From positions 1 through 39,503 of the forward strand of contig NZ_BMNQ01000032.1 of the NCBI RefSeq assembly GCF_014646635.1: 39,503 nucleotides of DNA, written 5' to 3'. Each line of letters opens with the position of its first letter. Positions within the stretch are counted from its first letter, which is position 1. The notes under the pieces are model-generated. The model was not told the origin of the DNA. It was given only the letters and a program-made list of their open reading frames with translations, and searched no databases. Positions 1 through 8,783 of this stretch are shown here, in pieces. Position numbers and translations under genes: made by a program. Source of the stretch: Lentibacillus kapialis (lineage in GTDB: Bacteria; Bacillota; Bacilli; Bacillales; Amphibacillaceae).

Positions 1-3
1 TTC

Positions 4-28
4 GGCGGTTCCTGATTCCGCTATATGC
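4..28. repeat. Partial copy of dispersed palindromic repeat
   Basis: The stretch reads GCGGTTCCTGATTCCGCTAT and then ATGC. It closely resembles the GCGGATCCTCATTCCGCTAT arm of the fuller copies at 8784-8932 and 39172-39319. Only one arm is visible here, because the window begins at this point or because the copy is decayed. Confidence 0.45.
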
Positions 29-82
29 TTTCTGGAATTGTGAGCTTGGGCTGGGGTCCTCGAGACAAAATTCAACTGTGAA

Positions 83-160
83 ATGTGTGGAGGGGAAATG
101 TATCCAGCGTATTATAATGGCGTACACGGACAGGAATATAAATTATCGGATTTTCTCTAA
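83..160 (+). CDS. Very short CxxC-containing ORF, or 3' remnant of a gene
   Basis: The open frame runs from a stop at 41-43 to TAA at 158-160. It reads protein-like towards its end, with a CEMCGGEMYP zinc-ribbon-like segment followed by YYNGVHG. Possible ATG starts are at 83 and 98. A GGAGGGG sequence (89-95) lies only 2 nt before the ATG at 98, which is tighter than normal, and nothing convincing precedes the ATG at 83. It may therefore be a leaderless micro-protein of about 20-25 residues, or the surviving 3' end of a longer gene cut off by the repeat just upstream. A terminator follows 10 nt after the stop. I do not recognise a family. Confidence 0.3.
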   Translation: MCGGEMYPAYYNGVHGQEYKLSDFL

Positions 161-170
161 CGAAGATAGA

Positions 171-203
171 AAAAAGACCGGGCCGCACTTTGCCCGGTTT
201 TTC
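171..203 (+). terminator. Rho-independent terminator
   Basis: ACCGGGC (177-183) pairs with GCCCGGT (192-198) around an 8-nt loop. An A-run lies on the left and TTTTT on the right, so it may work in both directions. It ends whatever lies at the left edge and isolates the two-component operon that follows. It resembles the terminator at 8996-9028. Confidence 0.8.
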
Positions 204-257
204 TAAGTCTTAATGAGAAACCTGCTATATACATAAAGATGCTTTACTTTATCAAAC

Positions 258-284
258 TTGACCGCGTATTCTAATTAAGATAAT
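258..284 (+). promoter_or_regulatory. Candidate sigma-A promoter for the citA/citB-type operon
   Basis: TTGACC (258-263) and GATAAT (279-284) have a 15-nt spacer, which is short. Both hexamers are good but the spacing makes this tentative. Confidence 0.35.
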
Positions 285-330
285 TTGATAGAGAACCTAG
301 CTAGATTTAACAGAGTGGGTGAAATACGTG

Positions 331-1947
331 TTGAATAGAATTAAAACCAGGCTGCTTCGCGTCTCTTTGCAAACAAAAATAATGGGGTTGGTCATAGGGA
401 TTATCATTTCCTTGGTCATCTTACTTCTGAGTGTATTTGCTTATTACGACATCAAACAGGTTTATACGAATAAAAACAACCTGAGTCTGCAAACAGCAAA
501 AACGATCTCATTTGTCCCTGCAGTCAAAGAAGCTTTAGTTAAAGAGCAAACATCGAAACTACGGGCGCTTACCAAACAGCTGGACATTCAAAATAACGCA
601 GATTTCATTGTCATTCAAGATCGGGGAGGTGTTATTTTAACCCATCCCAATCCAAATGAAATTGGAAATAAACAAGCATTTGATGATGGCTATAAGGCAG
701 TTGTTTTTGGAGGTTACTATAATGTTGATTCAAACGAATTTCTTGGCCCTTCAATTACCGGAAAAGCTCCAGTTTTATCGAATACAGGGAATGTCCTTGG
801 AGTGGTTTCAGTAGGCTATTTGAAAGAAAAAGTCAATCAATCCATTCTAAATCGAATGAAAAATATATTATATATATCATTGATTTTGTTATTGGTCGGA
901 TTCATCGCGAGTTATTTATTGGCGAGACATATCCGTAAAGAGACAATGGGGCTGGAGCCAAGAGAAATTGCTGAGTTATATCGGGATAGAAGTTCTATTT
1001 TGTCGTCAATTAATGAGGGTGTTATTGCTACGACAGAGAATGGGGAGATCACTTTGATCAATGATTCCGCGAAGGTCTTACTGCAGCTATCGGATATGGA
1101 CTTGTATACACCAATTAACCGTATTCTGCCAAAGCTTAACCTTGATAGTCTTTTTGAAAATAAAGAACACATAACAAATAAAGAAATGCAACTTCATAAT
1201 CGAAACATTATTGTAAATGTGGCGCCGGTATGGAATCACCACACATTTTTAGGCGTGGTGGCAACTTTCCGGGATAAAACCGATATCACTGAAATGCTTT
1301 ACACTTTATCGGAAGTAAAACAATACTCGGATGATCTTCGCGCCCAGACACATGAGTTTTCTAATAAGATGTATGTTATTTCAGGATTGGTGCAATTAGG
1401 AAAATATGATGACGTATTAGAATTGATACAGGATGAAATGGTAACGTCAGATCATACAAATAAACTTATTTTTGAACAAATAAATGATTTTAATGTACAG
1501 GCAGTGCTTTTAGGAAAAATCGGCAAAGCTTCTGAGAAGAAAATTAATTTTACAATAGACGATAATAGTTCGCTTAAACCTCTGCCTGATCATATCAAAG
1601 TATCCCATGTTATTACGATTTTGGGGAACTTAATTGATAATGCATTTGATGAAGTCATGAAACAGCAAGAACGTTATGTGACTTTCTCAGCGATGGATTT
1701 TGGAGAAGACATCATCTTTGAGGTTTCTGACAACGGCAGCGGTATTGATACTGACAATACAGAAAAAATTTTTAAAAGAGGGTTTACCACAAAATCAAAA
1801 ACAACTACAAATAACTATGGCATTGGCTTATTTAATGTAAAGGAAGCTATTTATTCCTTGAATGGGAGTGTCGAAATTGATTCAAATGAAACAGGTACAA
1901 CGATGACGGTCTATATCCCAAAAACAAGGGGGAGATCAAATGATTAA
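331..1947 (+). CDS. CitA/DcuS-family sensor histidine kinase
   Basis: Membrane sensor kinase, expected to detect an extracellular di- or tricarboxylate and phosphorylate the regulator encoded next. Two membrane helices (about residues 18-40 and 178-198) enclose a periplasmic-type sensor (Cache/PAS-like) domain that contains GPSITGKAPV and GNVLGVVSVGY, typical of CitA/DcuS. A cytoplasmic PAS domain follows (about 220-325). The phospho-acceptor His is in RAQTHEFSNK (H341), then come an N-box NLIDNAFDE, the G1 motif DNGSGI and the G2 motif GIGLFNV. I chose TTG at 331 because GGGTGA (317-322) is 8 nt upstream; GTG at 319 or 328 is also possible. The end overlaps the regulator by 8 bp. The neighbouring transporter genes suggest a tricarboxylate ligand, but that is inference. 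Confidence 0.88.
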   Translation: MNRIKTRLLRVSLQTKIMGLVIGIIISLVILLLSVFAYYDIKQVYTNKNNLSLQTAKTISFVPAVKEALVKEQTSKLRALTKQLDIQNNADFIVIQDRGGVILTHPNPNEIGNKQAFDDGYKAVVFGGYYNVDSNEFLGPSITGKAPVLSNTGNVLGVVSVGYLKEKVNQSILNRMKNILYISLILLLVGFIASYLLARHIRKETMGLEPREIAELYRDRSSILSSINEGVIATTENGEITLINDSAKVLLQLSDMDLYTPINRILPKLNLDSLFENKEHITNKEMQLHNRNIIVNVAPVWNHHTFLGVVATFRDKTDITEMLYTLSEVKQYSDDLRAQTHEFSNKMYVISGLVQLGKYDDVLELIQDEMVTSDHTNKLIFEQINDFNVQAVLLGKIGKASEKKINFTIDDNSSLKPLPDHIKVSHVITILGNLIDNAFDEVMKQQERYVTFSAMDFGEDIIFEVSDNGSGIDTDNTEKIFKRGFTTKSKTTTNNYGIGLFNVKEAIYSLNGSVEIDSNETGTTMTVYIPKTRGRSND

Positions 1948-2629
1948 AGTTATTATTGCCGAAGATGATTTTCGGGTCGCCAATATTCATGAGGAATTTT
2001 TGACAAAAATGGATGGGATAGAAGTAAAAGGAAAGGCGTTAACAGGTAACGAAACATTACATCATGTGGCTGAGACAGATGTAGATCTATTGCTGCTGGA
2101 TATTTATTTGCCTGATTATTTGGGATTGGACCTGATTCAAAAAGCGCGTGAAATCAACCCTTACCTTGATATTATCGTTATTACGGCGGCAACAGATAAA
2201 GAATTGCTGGAGAGCAGCTTGCGGAAGGGTGTTGTCAATTATTTGATCAAACCTGTTGAAATCGATCACTTTAAAGAGGTCATAAACAATTATAAGATGC
2301 GAAACACGATGCTTCAACAAAAGGATGAAATCGATCAGGGTATGCTCAACGAACTTTTTGCTACAACACGAAAGTCCAACTCCCAAAAGGAACAGGCAAT
2401 GCTTCCTAAAGGAATTGACACGATTACATTGCAAAAAGTTAAGGATTATTTGTCTGCTGAAGAGAAATATTGGACTGCAGATGAAATGGGAAAACAAATT
2501 GGCGCGTCCAGAACGACGGCAAGACGTTATTTGGAATATTTGGTTTCGACTGATTATGCCGAAGTTGAACAGGAGTACGGTGTTATTGGACGTCCGGAAA
2601 GAAAATATATAATAAGTCCAAATCCGTGA
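1940..2629 (+). CDS. CitB/DcuR-family response regulator
   Basis: DNA-binding regulator partnered with the overlapping kinase. The receiver domain has the acidic pocket EDD (residues 8-10), the phospho-acceptor D54 in LLLLDIYLPD, a conserved Thr region (TAATD) and Lys in the LIKPV segment. The C-terminal part (about 155-225) is the helix-turn-helix typical of the CitB/DcuR/MalR class (ASRTTARRYLEYL). The length of 229 residues is normal for the family. An AAGGGGGAG ribosome site lies inside the kinase 3' end. The obvious target is the tct promoter region directly downstream (2630-2746), which is AT-rich as CitB-class binding regions tend to be. Confidence 0.9.
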   Translation: MIKVIIAEDDFRVANIHEEFLTKMDGIEVKGKALTGNETLHHVAETDVDLLLLDIYLPDYLGLDLIQKAREINPYLDIIVITAATDKELLESSLRKGVVNYLIKPVEIDHFKEVINNYKMRNTMLQQKDEIDQGMLNELFATTRKSNSQKEQAMLPKGIDTITLQKVKDYLSAEEKYWTADEMGKQIGASRTTARRYLEYLVSTDYAEVEQEYGVIGRPERKYIISPNP

Positions 2630-2661
2630 ACAAAATGAACAAAAAGACCGTTAAATTTTTA

Positions 2662-2690
2662 ATGTCAATTATTATGAAAACGGATACAAT
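2662..2690 (+). promoter_or_regulatory. tct promoter with overlapping CcpA cre site
   Basis: ATGTCA (2662-2667) and TACAAT (2685-2690) are separated by 17 nt. The 15-mer ATGAAAACGGATACA (2674-2688) fits the cre consensus WTGNAANCGNWNNCA at every position and covers the start of the -10 box. That geometry predicts catabolite repression of the transporter genes. This is a pattern match and has not been tested. Confidence 0.6.
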
Positions 2691-2746
2691 GCTGAACTTT
2701 TATACTATTATAAAATTACTAAATTACAGAAAGGATGATGAGTATA

Positions 2747-3745
2747 ATGCGAAAGTTGATTGGGTTAGCAATTATTATGATGGCTCTTGTCGTAGCAGGG
2801 TGTTCATCGGACGAAAATGATAAAGAAGCAAAGTCTGACAACGGATCAGATTTTCCAACAGACAGTATTGAGATTATTGCACCGGCTTCACCAGGTGGTG
2901 GCTGGGATGGCACAGCACGCGCCATGCAGAAGATATTATCTGATGAAGGAATCATCGAGCAAAATATGAATGTTGTCAATAAACCTGGTGGTGGTGGTGA
3001 AGTCGGTTGGCAATATTTGAAAAAGCAAGATGCGCATCACTTTGCAATTAATTCAAGTCTTGTCATTACCAACAATGTATTAGGTCAAAGTGAACTAACA
3101 TATGAAGACTTCACCCCACTTGCAACATTAACTACAGAGTGGGTTGCACTGGCAACAAAACCTGATTCCGATCTGACATCTGGAAAAGCAGTCATGGAAA
3201 AGCTAAAAGAAGATCCGAAATCGCTTAAAATCGGTGTTGCCCCAAGTCTAGGCAACGATGATCATTTAGCATTCGTTCAAGCAGCCAAGGAATTCGGTGT
3301 TGATGTCACGAAACTTGAATTTTTGATTTCTGAAAGTGGTGGAGATCTTCAAACTCAACTTCTTGGCGGCCATGTTGATGTTGCTACAATGTCTGTATCA
3401 GAAGCAAAAGAACAGCATCAAGCCGACAAACTGAATATTGTCGCAGTATCTTCTGAAGAGCGAATAGATGGATTAGATGACGTGAAGACATGGAAGGAAC
3501 AAGGTGTTGACATAACCTTCCCACACTGGAGAGGTGTTATGGGGCCTCCTGATATGACTGAAGACGAGATAGCTTATTGGGACGAGAAAATTAGTGAAAT
3601 GGTTAAAACCGACGCTTGGCAAAAAGTTCTGGATAACAATGACTGGGAGGCTTACTACAAAGATAGTGCAGAAACGAAAGAGTTTTTAAAGTCAGAGACA
3701 GAGAAATATACGGAATTATTAAACGATGCAGGCTTGACAGATTAA
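2747..3745 (+). CDS. tctC: TctC-family substrate-binding lipoprotein of a tripartite tricarboxylate transporter
   Basis: Extracytoplasmic solute-binding protein that delivers substrate to TctA/TctB. A lipoprotein signal peptide with lipobox VAGC (Cys19) means it is anchored to the outer face of the membrane. The mature part has the TctC/Bug features PASPGGGWDGTAR near the start, NKPGGGGEVGW around residue 80, and a C-terminal HWRGVMGP segment. ATG at 2747 is preferred: in-frame ATGs at 2735 and 2738 sit on or next to the AAGGA ribosome site (2731-2735), whereas 2747 leaves a workable, slightly long gap and starts the signal peptide at MRKL. A strong hairpin downstream may stabilise this message so that the binding protein is made in excess. 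The substrate is not readable from the sequence. Confidence 0.88.
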   Translation: MRKLIGLAIIMMALVVAGCSSDENDKEAKSDNGSDFPTDSIEIIAPASPGGGWDGTARAMQKILSDEGIIEQNMNVVNKPGGGGEVGWQYLKKQDAHHFAINSSLVITNNVLGQSELTYEDFTPLATLTTEWVALATKPDSDLTSGKAVMEKLKEDPKSLKIGVAPSLGNDDHLAFVQAAKEFGVDVTKLEFLISESGGDLQTQLLGGHVDVATMSVSEAKEQHQADKLNIVAVSSEERIDGLDDVKTWKEQGVDITFPHWRGVMGPPDMTEDEIAYWDEKISEMVKTDAWQKVLDNNDWEAYYKDSAETKEFLKSETEKYTELLNDAGLTD

Positions 3746-3778
3746 TCTGTTATAGTGCGTGTTCAAACAACCTCTTAT

Positions 3779-3809
3779 GGAATGAATTCACTCAGGGTGA
3801 ATTCATTCT
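3779..3809 (+). promoter_or_regulatory. Intercistronic hairpin between tctC and tctB
   Basis: GAATGAATTCAC (3780-3791) is perfectly complementary to GTGAATTCATTC (3797-3808), with a 5-nt loop and no T-run. It is more likely an mRNA-stabilising or attenuating structure giving a surplus of TctC than a full terminator. It could also be a palindromic protein-binding site. Confidence 0.6.
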
Positions 3810-3853
3810 ATATTTCCAAATCAATTAAAGGCATACCAGAGGAGGGGAAGTAG

Positions 3854-4297
3854 TTGTTTCGTTTAATTATGCCACTGTTTTTTATTATTATAAGTATCGT
3901 TTATCTGGTTCTGACATTTGATTTGCCAAAAGCAAAAATAGGAAATGCGAATGGACCGCTTTATTTTCCAGCTCTGATCGGTTTTTTCTTATTGATTATG
4001 AGTGTTATCTATTTGTTTCAGGAATGGAAAAAGCGAAAAGAGGTTATTGAGGAAGTTAAGCAGCTGCTTACAGGAAGGACGCCATATCTAATTGCAGCTA
4101 CATTGATACTTATTTTCATATATGCATTTTTATTTGAGCGAATCGGCTTTTTATATTCTACAATGCTCTTTTTAGGGGCGTTATTATTTGTTGTAAACGG
4201 CAAAAAACATTGGCTGCAAAATATCTTGGTTGCTGTCATTTTTTCGATTGTTACGTGGTATTCATTTGCGGAGCTTTTATCAGTCAGTTTGCCGTAG
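3854..4297 (+). CDS. tctB: TctB-family small membrane subunit of the tripartite tricarboxylate transporter
   Basis: Small integral membrane subunit of the TTT transporter, 147 residues with four predicted helices (roughly 2-22, 35-55, 78-98, 105-143). The GPLYFPALIG segment after helix 1 is typical of TctB. It starts with TTG at 3854, preceded by the strong AGGAGGGGAAG (3840-3850). No in-frame ATG near the start gives a better site. The stop lies only 15 nt before the tctA start, as usual for this transporter. TctB sequences are poorly conserved, so the call rests on size, topology and the position between tctC and tctA. Confidence 0.85.
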   Translation: MFRLIMPLFFIIISIVYLVLTFDLPKAKIGNANGPLYFPALIGFFLLIMSVIYLFQEWKKRKEVIEEVKQLLTGRTPYLIAATLILIFIYAFLFERIGFLYSTMLFLGALLFVVNGKKHWLQNILVAVIFSIVTWYSFAELLSVSLP

Positions 4298-4312
4298 AGA
4301 GGGGTGAACAAC

Positions 4313-5812
4313 ATGGGGATTGACTTTCAGAATGTTATAGAAGGACTTATGGTGGCCATTCAGCCGGCTAATTTGCTTTGGGTCATGATAGGTGGCTTTT
4401 TAGGAACAGTTGTCGGGATGTTGCCAGGACTGGGACCGGCTACTGCAGTGGCAGTCCTTATACCTATTACATTTGGGATGGATTCAACAAGTGCCTTAAT
4501 TCTAATGGCTGCTATATATTACGGTGCCATGTATGGCGGTTCGCGAAGTTCGATATTACTCAATACACCAGGTGATGGTTCCGCTATCGCTGCTGCATTT
4601 GATGGATATCCCATGACGAAGAAGGGGCAGGCCGGGCAAGCTTTAACTATGTCAGCCATAGCATCCCTAATAGGCGGCTTATTTGCTATTGCAGGGTTTC
4701 TTTTATTGGCTAAGCCACTGGCTTCATTTGCATTGGAGTTTGGCCCTGCCGAGTATTTCCTACTATTTTTATTTACCTTATCAGCCATTGTTTCGTTATC
4801 GATTGGAAATATGGTTAAAGGTTTTATTTCAATGAGTATAGGACTGATGCTAAGTACCGTTGGCATTGATTTGCAGACAAGTGTTTATCGTTTTACGTTT
4901 GATATCCCGCAACTCAGCGAAGGCATTGATTTTTTAGTTGTGATTATCGGCGTATATGCTGTGGCAGAGGTGTTATACAACTATTTGCATCTGGACAGAC
5001 TTAAACCTGCCAATAACAAAGTAGGTAAAAAAGGTATTTCAAAGGAACAATGGAAACGATCAAAATGGCCAATTATTCGTAATGGTCCTATTGGTTTTTT
5101 AATTGGTGTACTGCCTGGTGCTGGTGGCTCAATAGCCTCTATGCTCAGCTATACGACAGAAAGGCAGATTTCCAAACATCCGGAGGAATTTGGCAAGGGT
5201 GCTATCGAGGGTGTTGCTGCTCCGGAATCGTCTAATAATGCAGCGTCTGTAGGTGCTTTTATCCCGTTGTTAACAATGGGGGTTCCGGGATCGGGAACAA
5301 CTGCCGTGATTCTTGGTGCCGTTATTATGCTTGGATTGCGTCCGGGTCCATTGCTGTTTGAGAATAACCCCGATACGGTTTGGACTCTTGTCAATAGTAT
5401 GTTTATCGGCAATTTGTTTCTAGTTCTGTTGAATATTCTGTTGGTCGGTTTATTAGTGCGTATTTTAAACACGCCACCCAAAATATTGTATCCGTTAATC
5501 CTTGTTTTGGCCTTCATCGGTACGTATACACTGAGTTATAGTATTATTGATTTTTATATACTGGTTATTTTTGGGTTGATTGGATTGGCGATGAAATTGT
5601 TGGACTTTCCAATTGCACCGCTTATATTGGCACTGATTGTTGGATCAGATATGGAACAGAACTTTAGAAAAAGTCTTGTTGCACATGACAATATATTGAA
5701 TGTTATCACAGCTTCATCTGTCACCATAACGCTTGCTGTCATGACAGTTTTGTCAATTGCTTATCCATTTATTGTATCCTGGTTTAAAAAGCGAAAAGCA
5801 AAGGCTGCTTAA
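4313..5812 (+). CDS. tctA: TctA-family large permease subunit of the tripartite tricarboxylate transporter
   Basis: Main translocating subunit, about 12 helices, 499 residues. It carries both TctA signatures: GMLPGLGPATAVAVLIPITF near residue 40, and a second re-entrant-type motif with LPGAGGSIASML and the AAPESSNNAA-GAFIPLLTMGVPG stretch around 265-325. ATG at 4313 is chosen because GAGAGGGGTGA lies immediately upstream; the GTG at 4304 sits inside that ribosome site. With TctC and TctB it forms a complete, probably cation-coupled uptake system. Known TTT substrates include citrate, tricarballylate and aromatic acids, so the actual ligand is open. Confidence 0.93.
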   Translation: MGIDFQNVIEGLMVAIQPANLLWVMIGGFLGTVVGMLPGLGPATAVAVLIPITFGMDSTSALILMAAIYYGAMYGGSRSSILLNTPGDGSAIAAAFDGYPMTKKGQAGQALTMSAIASLIGGLFAIAGFLLLAKPLASFALEFGPAEYFLLFLFTLSAIVSLSIGNMVKGFISMSIGLMLSTVGIDLQTSVYRFTFDIPQLSEGIDFLVVIIGVYAVAEVLYNYLHLDRLKPANNKVGKKGISKEQWKRSKWPIIRNGPIGFLIGVLPGAGGSIASMLSYTTERQISKHPEEFGKGAIEGVAAPESSNNAASVGAFIPLLTMGVPGSGTTAVILGAVIMLGLRPGPLLFENNPDTVWTLVNSMFIGNLFLVLLNILLVGLLVRILNTPPKILYPLILVLAFIGTYTLSYSIIDFYILVIFGLIGLAMKLLDFPIAPLILALIVGSDMEQNFRKSLVAHDNILNVITASSVTITLAVMTVLSIAYPFIVSWFKKRKAKAA

Positions 5813-5844
5813 AAGTGGATATTTTATGGTAAGGCGGTAATTCA

Positions 5845-7221
5845 ATGCGAAAACAAACGATACTCATGGCGCTTGTCATGATGTTATACGGAATATTCTT
5901 CATGCCGGTTTTTGACGCAAATTTGCAGGAAAAAGCTTTAGGGGCGTTACTGATTATTCAGATCTTGTGGATCGGCCGTGTGTTTCCACTGGCATTCAGT
6001 TCATTAATTTTGATACTGATTTTATCTGTTCATTTTTTTACGTTTGATGAAACATTAGCATTTTTTGGTTCAGAGTTAGTTTGGTTGCTGTTTTCAACAT
6101 TTATTCTATCCCATGCATTTATCCAGACTGGTCTGGCTAACCGCATATCCTTGTATATATTAAGTCTGGCTAAAGGTTCCGGGAATTTGTTAATCTTCGT
6201 GTCGTTTATCATGATGTTTGTTTTGACAGTTTTTATTCCCTCAAATGTAGGAAAAGGAAGTCTTGTCACGTCCATATTTGATGATTTGGTGAAGAATCTT
6301 AAGCGTGTGCAGTCTACGAGCAGCTTAGAAAAATCGTTGTTTATCGGTGTGACGTATGTTGGCGCGATTTCAGCAGCATTTGTTCCAACAGGTGCAAGTT
6401 CGACGATTTATGCTTTTGGGATGTTCTCAACCGTCTCGTCTGATATGACTTACTTTAATTGGATGCTTCTGTTTAGCGTACCGATCTTTCTTTTTTTGTT
6501 GGTACTCTGGTTTGTTTTTTATCACGTATTTCCTGAGGAAAAAGTGAATCACCAGCGATTTAAGACATTGATTGAAGACAAAATACATGGATTAGGTCAT
6601 TGGCAGAAAAAAGAAATAAAAATGGCAATGATTATTACTGTCACACTCTCTCTTTGGTTAACCCAGCCACTGCATGGGTTCTCCATTCCATTGGTGGGGT
6701 TGATTGGAGCTGTCTTGACTATCTTCCCTTATGTTGGCGTATTTGATTGGAACGAAGCAAAAAAAGGTGTCAACTGGGATATGATGATATTTTTCGCGGC
6801 TACGTTAATGCTGTCCAACATGTTAATCGATACGGGGACATTGGATGTTGTATCAGAATTTTTAATCACACATGTAAATGAATTTAATGTGTCTTTTTTC
6901 GTAATTGGTATTGTTATAATGACGGCCGTCATAAGGGTGTTTTTCGTTAATGTGCTTGGTTATTTAACTATTATGCTTCCTTTGGCACTAACACTGGGTG
7001 AGCAATTGTCAGGATTTTCATCGCTGATTATAGCAATGGGCGTTTACTTGGCCGGTGTACCTGGCTTTTTATTGGTTACCCAATCACCTGTTCATTTAAT
7101 AAGCTTTTCATATGGTTATTTTACCAACCGTGATTTAATCCGTACTGGTTCTATTGCGATGATGGCTTGGGTTGCTATTATTTTATTAAGTATTTTCTTT
7201 TATTGGCGATATATGATTTAA
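5845..7221 (+). CDS. SLC13/DASS-type divalent anion permease (ion-transporter superfamily)
   Basis: Integral membrane protein of 458 residues with about 11-12 helices. Two internally related halves have motifs typical of the DASS/ArsB-like superfamily: FIPSNVGKGSLV near 133-144 and GVPGFLLVTQSPVHLISFSY near 410-430, each with small polar residues in a re-entrant loop. These proteins usually take up di- or tricarboxylates or sulfate with sodium. The gene starts 32 nt after tctA with AAGGCGG upstream of ATG 5845, so it is probably co-transcribed. A second, unrelated carboxylate transporter next to a full TTT system is unusual. It may serve a related substrate or export a product; the direction cannot be read from the sequence. 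Confidence 0.8.
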   Translation: MRKQTILMALVMMLYGIFFMPVFDANLQEKALGALLIIQILWIGRVFPLAFSSLILILILSVHFFTFDETLAFFGSELVWLLFSTFILSHAFIQTGLANRISLYILSLAKGSGNLLIFVSFIMMFVLTVFIPSNVGKGSLVTSIFDDLVKNLKRVQSTSSLEKSLFIGVTYVGAISAAFVPTGASSTIYAFGMFSTVSSDMTYFNWMLLFSVPIFLFLLVLWFVFYHVFPEEKVNHQRFKTLIEDKIHGLGHWQKKEIKMAMIITVTLSLWLTQPLHGFSIPLVGLIGAVLTIFPYVGVFDWNEAKKGVNWDMMIFFAATLMLSNMLIDTGTLDVVSEFLITHVNEFNVSFFVIGIVIMTAVIRVFFVNVLGYLTIMLPLALTLGEQLSGFSSLIIAMGVYLAGVPGFLLVTQSPVHLISFSYGYFTNRDLIRTGSIAMMAWVAIILLSIFFYWRYMI

Positions 7222-7257
7222 CAAAACGAAACGCTAAACATAAGGGGGCTTGTTGCT

Positions 7258-8679
7258 ATGGCACATAAAGGTTCAGACATGATATTGGAAGAAATATCGG
7301 ATTATGCACTGGCAGGTAATGTTGGTGATAACGAGTCTATTGCGATTGCTAAAGACGTATTAATGGATAGCCTGGGTTGCGCAATGCTGTCACTGAATTT
7401 TCCGGCGTGCAGCAAATTGCTTGGTCCTGTTGCACCGGCATCTGTAGAAATTGGCAGCCGTGTACCGGGAACATCCTACTATCTTGATCCAGTGCAAGGA
7501 GCCTTTAATTTTGGAACAATGATTCGCTGGCTAGATTATAATGATTGCTGGCTAGCAAAAGAATGGGGGCATCCATCTGATAATTTGGGCGGTATTCTTA
7601 TGGTTGCTGACTTTATCAGCAGACGTAATGTGAAAGAAGGGGAGCCTCCATTAACCATTTATGATGTTTTGCAGGCGATGATTAAAACACATGAGATTCA
7701 AGGGGTTCTTGCGTTAGACAACAGTCTCAACCGGGAAAGTATAGACCATGTTCTATTTGTAAAAGTTGCAACAACGGCAGTGGTAACAGCCCTTCTGGGT
7801 GGGAATAAAGGGCAAATAAAAAATGCTGTTTCCAATGCGTGGGCTGATGGAGGCACGTTGCGTACCTACCGCCATTTCCCAAATACAGGCTCACGTAAAT
7901 CGTGGGCTGCCGGCGATGCAACAAGCCGTGGCGTCTGGCACGCATTAATGGCAATACGTGACGAAATGGGATACCCCACTATACTCAGTACCGACATCTG
8001 GGGATTTGAGGATGTTATAATGGATGGAAAGAGCATGACATTGCAACAGCCGTTTTGTGATTATGTCATGAAACACATCTTATTTAAGGTCTCTTTTCCT
8101 GCAGAATTTCATGCGCAAACAGCAGCTGAATGTGCTTTTGAGTTACATGAAGAGGTGAAGGAGAAACTGGATAAGATTGATAAAATCGTTATCAACACAC
8201 ATGAATCAGCCATCCGCATTATTGATAAAAAAGGACCTCTTCAAAATCCTGCTGATCGTGATCATTGTTTGCAATATATTACGGTCGTAGGATTAATATA
8301 CGGTGAAATCACAGCAGAACATTATGAAGATGAAATAGCAAAAAATCCGCTGATTGATGAACTGCGCCAAAAGACAGTAGTTTTAGAAGATGAGAAATAT
8401 TCAAGAGAATATCTTGAAGCTGATAAGCGATCGATCGCAAACGCAGTACAGATATACTTTACAGATGGTACATCCACAGAAAAAGTAGAAAAGCAATATC
8501 CAATCGGACATCAATTTCGCCGGGAAGAAGCAAAACCTTTGCTGTGGGAAAAATTTGCGAATAATATAGCGACACAGCTCAATGTCGCGCAACAGGAACG
8601 TATAAAAAAGCTGTTTGAAAACGATCAGAAATTAATGGCTGTACATGTTAATGACTTCGTGGATTTGTGGAGAGTTTAA
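7258..8679 (+). CDS. prpD: MmgE/PrpD family protein, probable 2-methylcitrate dehydratase
   Basis: The PrpD fold dehydrates 2-methylcitrate to 2-methyl-cis-aconitate, and many members also act on citrate or related tricarboxylates; all are cytoplasmic. Family marks seen here are DSLGCAML (residues 37-44), a [10 protein letters not shown] segment with a catalytic-site-like Asp pair, [23 protein letters not shown], and [12 protein letters not shown] near residue 280. The 473-residue length is normal. ATG 7258 has AAGGGGG about 10 nt upstream. No prpB (methylisocitrate lyase) or prpC (methylcitrate synthase) lies in the window. The enzyme is paired with transporters, which suggests it processes an imported tricarboxylate. 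The precise substrate is inference. Confidence 0.85.
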   Translation: MAHKGSDMILEEISDYALAGNVGDNESIAIAKDVLMDSLGCAMLSLNFPACSKLLGPVAPASVEIGSRVPGTSYYLDPVQGAFNFGTMIRWLDYNDCWLAKEWGHPSDNLGGILMVADFISRRNVKEGEPPLTIYDVLQAMIKTHEIQGVLALDNSLNRESIDHVLFVKVATTAVVTALLGGNKGQIKNAVSNAWADGGTLRTYRHFPNTGSRKSWAAGDATSRGVWHALMAIRDEMGYPTILSTDIWGFEDVIMDGKSMTLQQPFCDYVMKHILFKVSFPAEFHAQTAAECAFELHEEVKEKLDKIDKIVINTHESAIRIIDKKGPLQNPADRDHCLQYITVVGLIYGEITAEHYEDEIAKNPLIDELRQKTVVLEDEKYSREYLEADKRSIANAVQIYFTDGTSTEKVEKQYPIGHQFRREEAKPLLWEKFANNIATQLNVAQQERIKKLFENDQKLMAVHVNDFVDLWRV

Positions 8680-8783
8680 CACTATGTTGTCTAAACGGAC
8701 GCCCGCGCTTTTGTTCCCATAATCTTTTCCTGTATGCACCTGAATAGCCGAATGAGAAACCGTCTGGCCTGTATCATCAAGCT

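Noticed and set aside
2626-2820. Short plus-strand frame between the response regulator and tctC
   Set aside because: It overlaps the tct promoter and the start of tctC in another frame and has no ribosome site.
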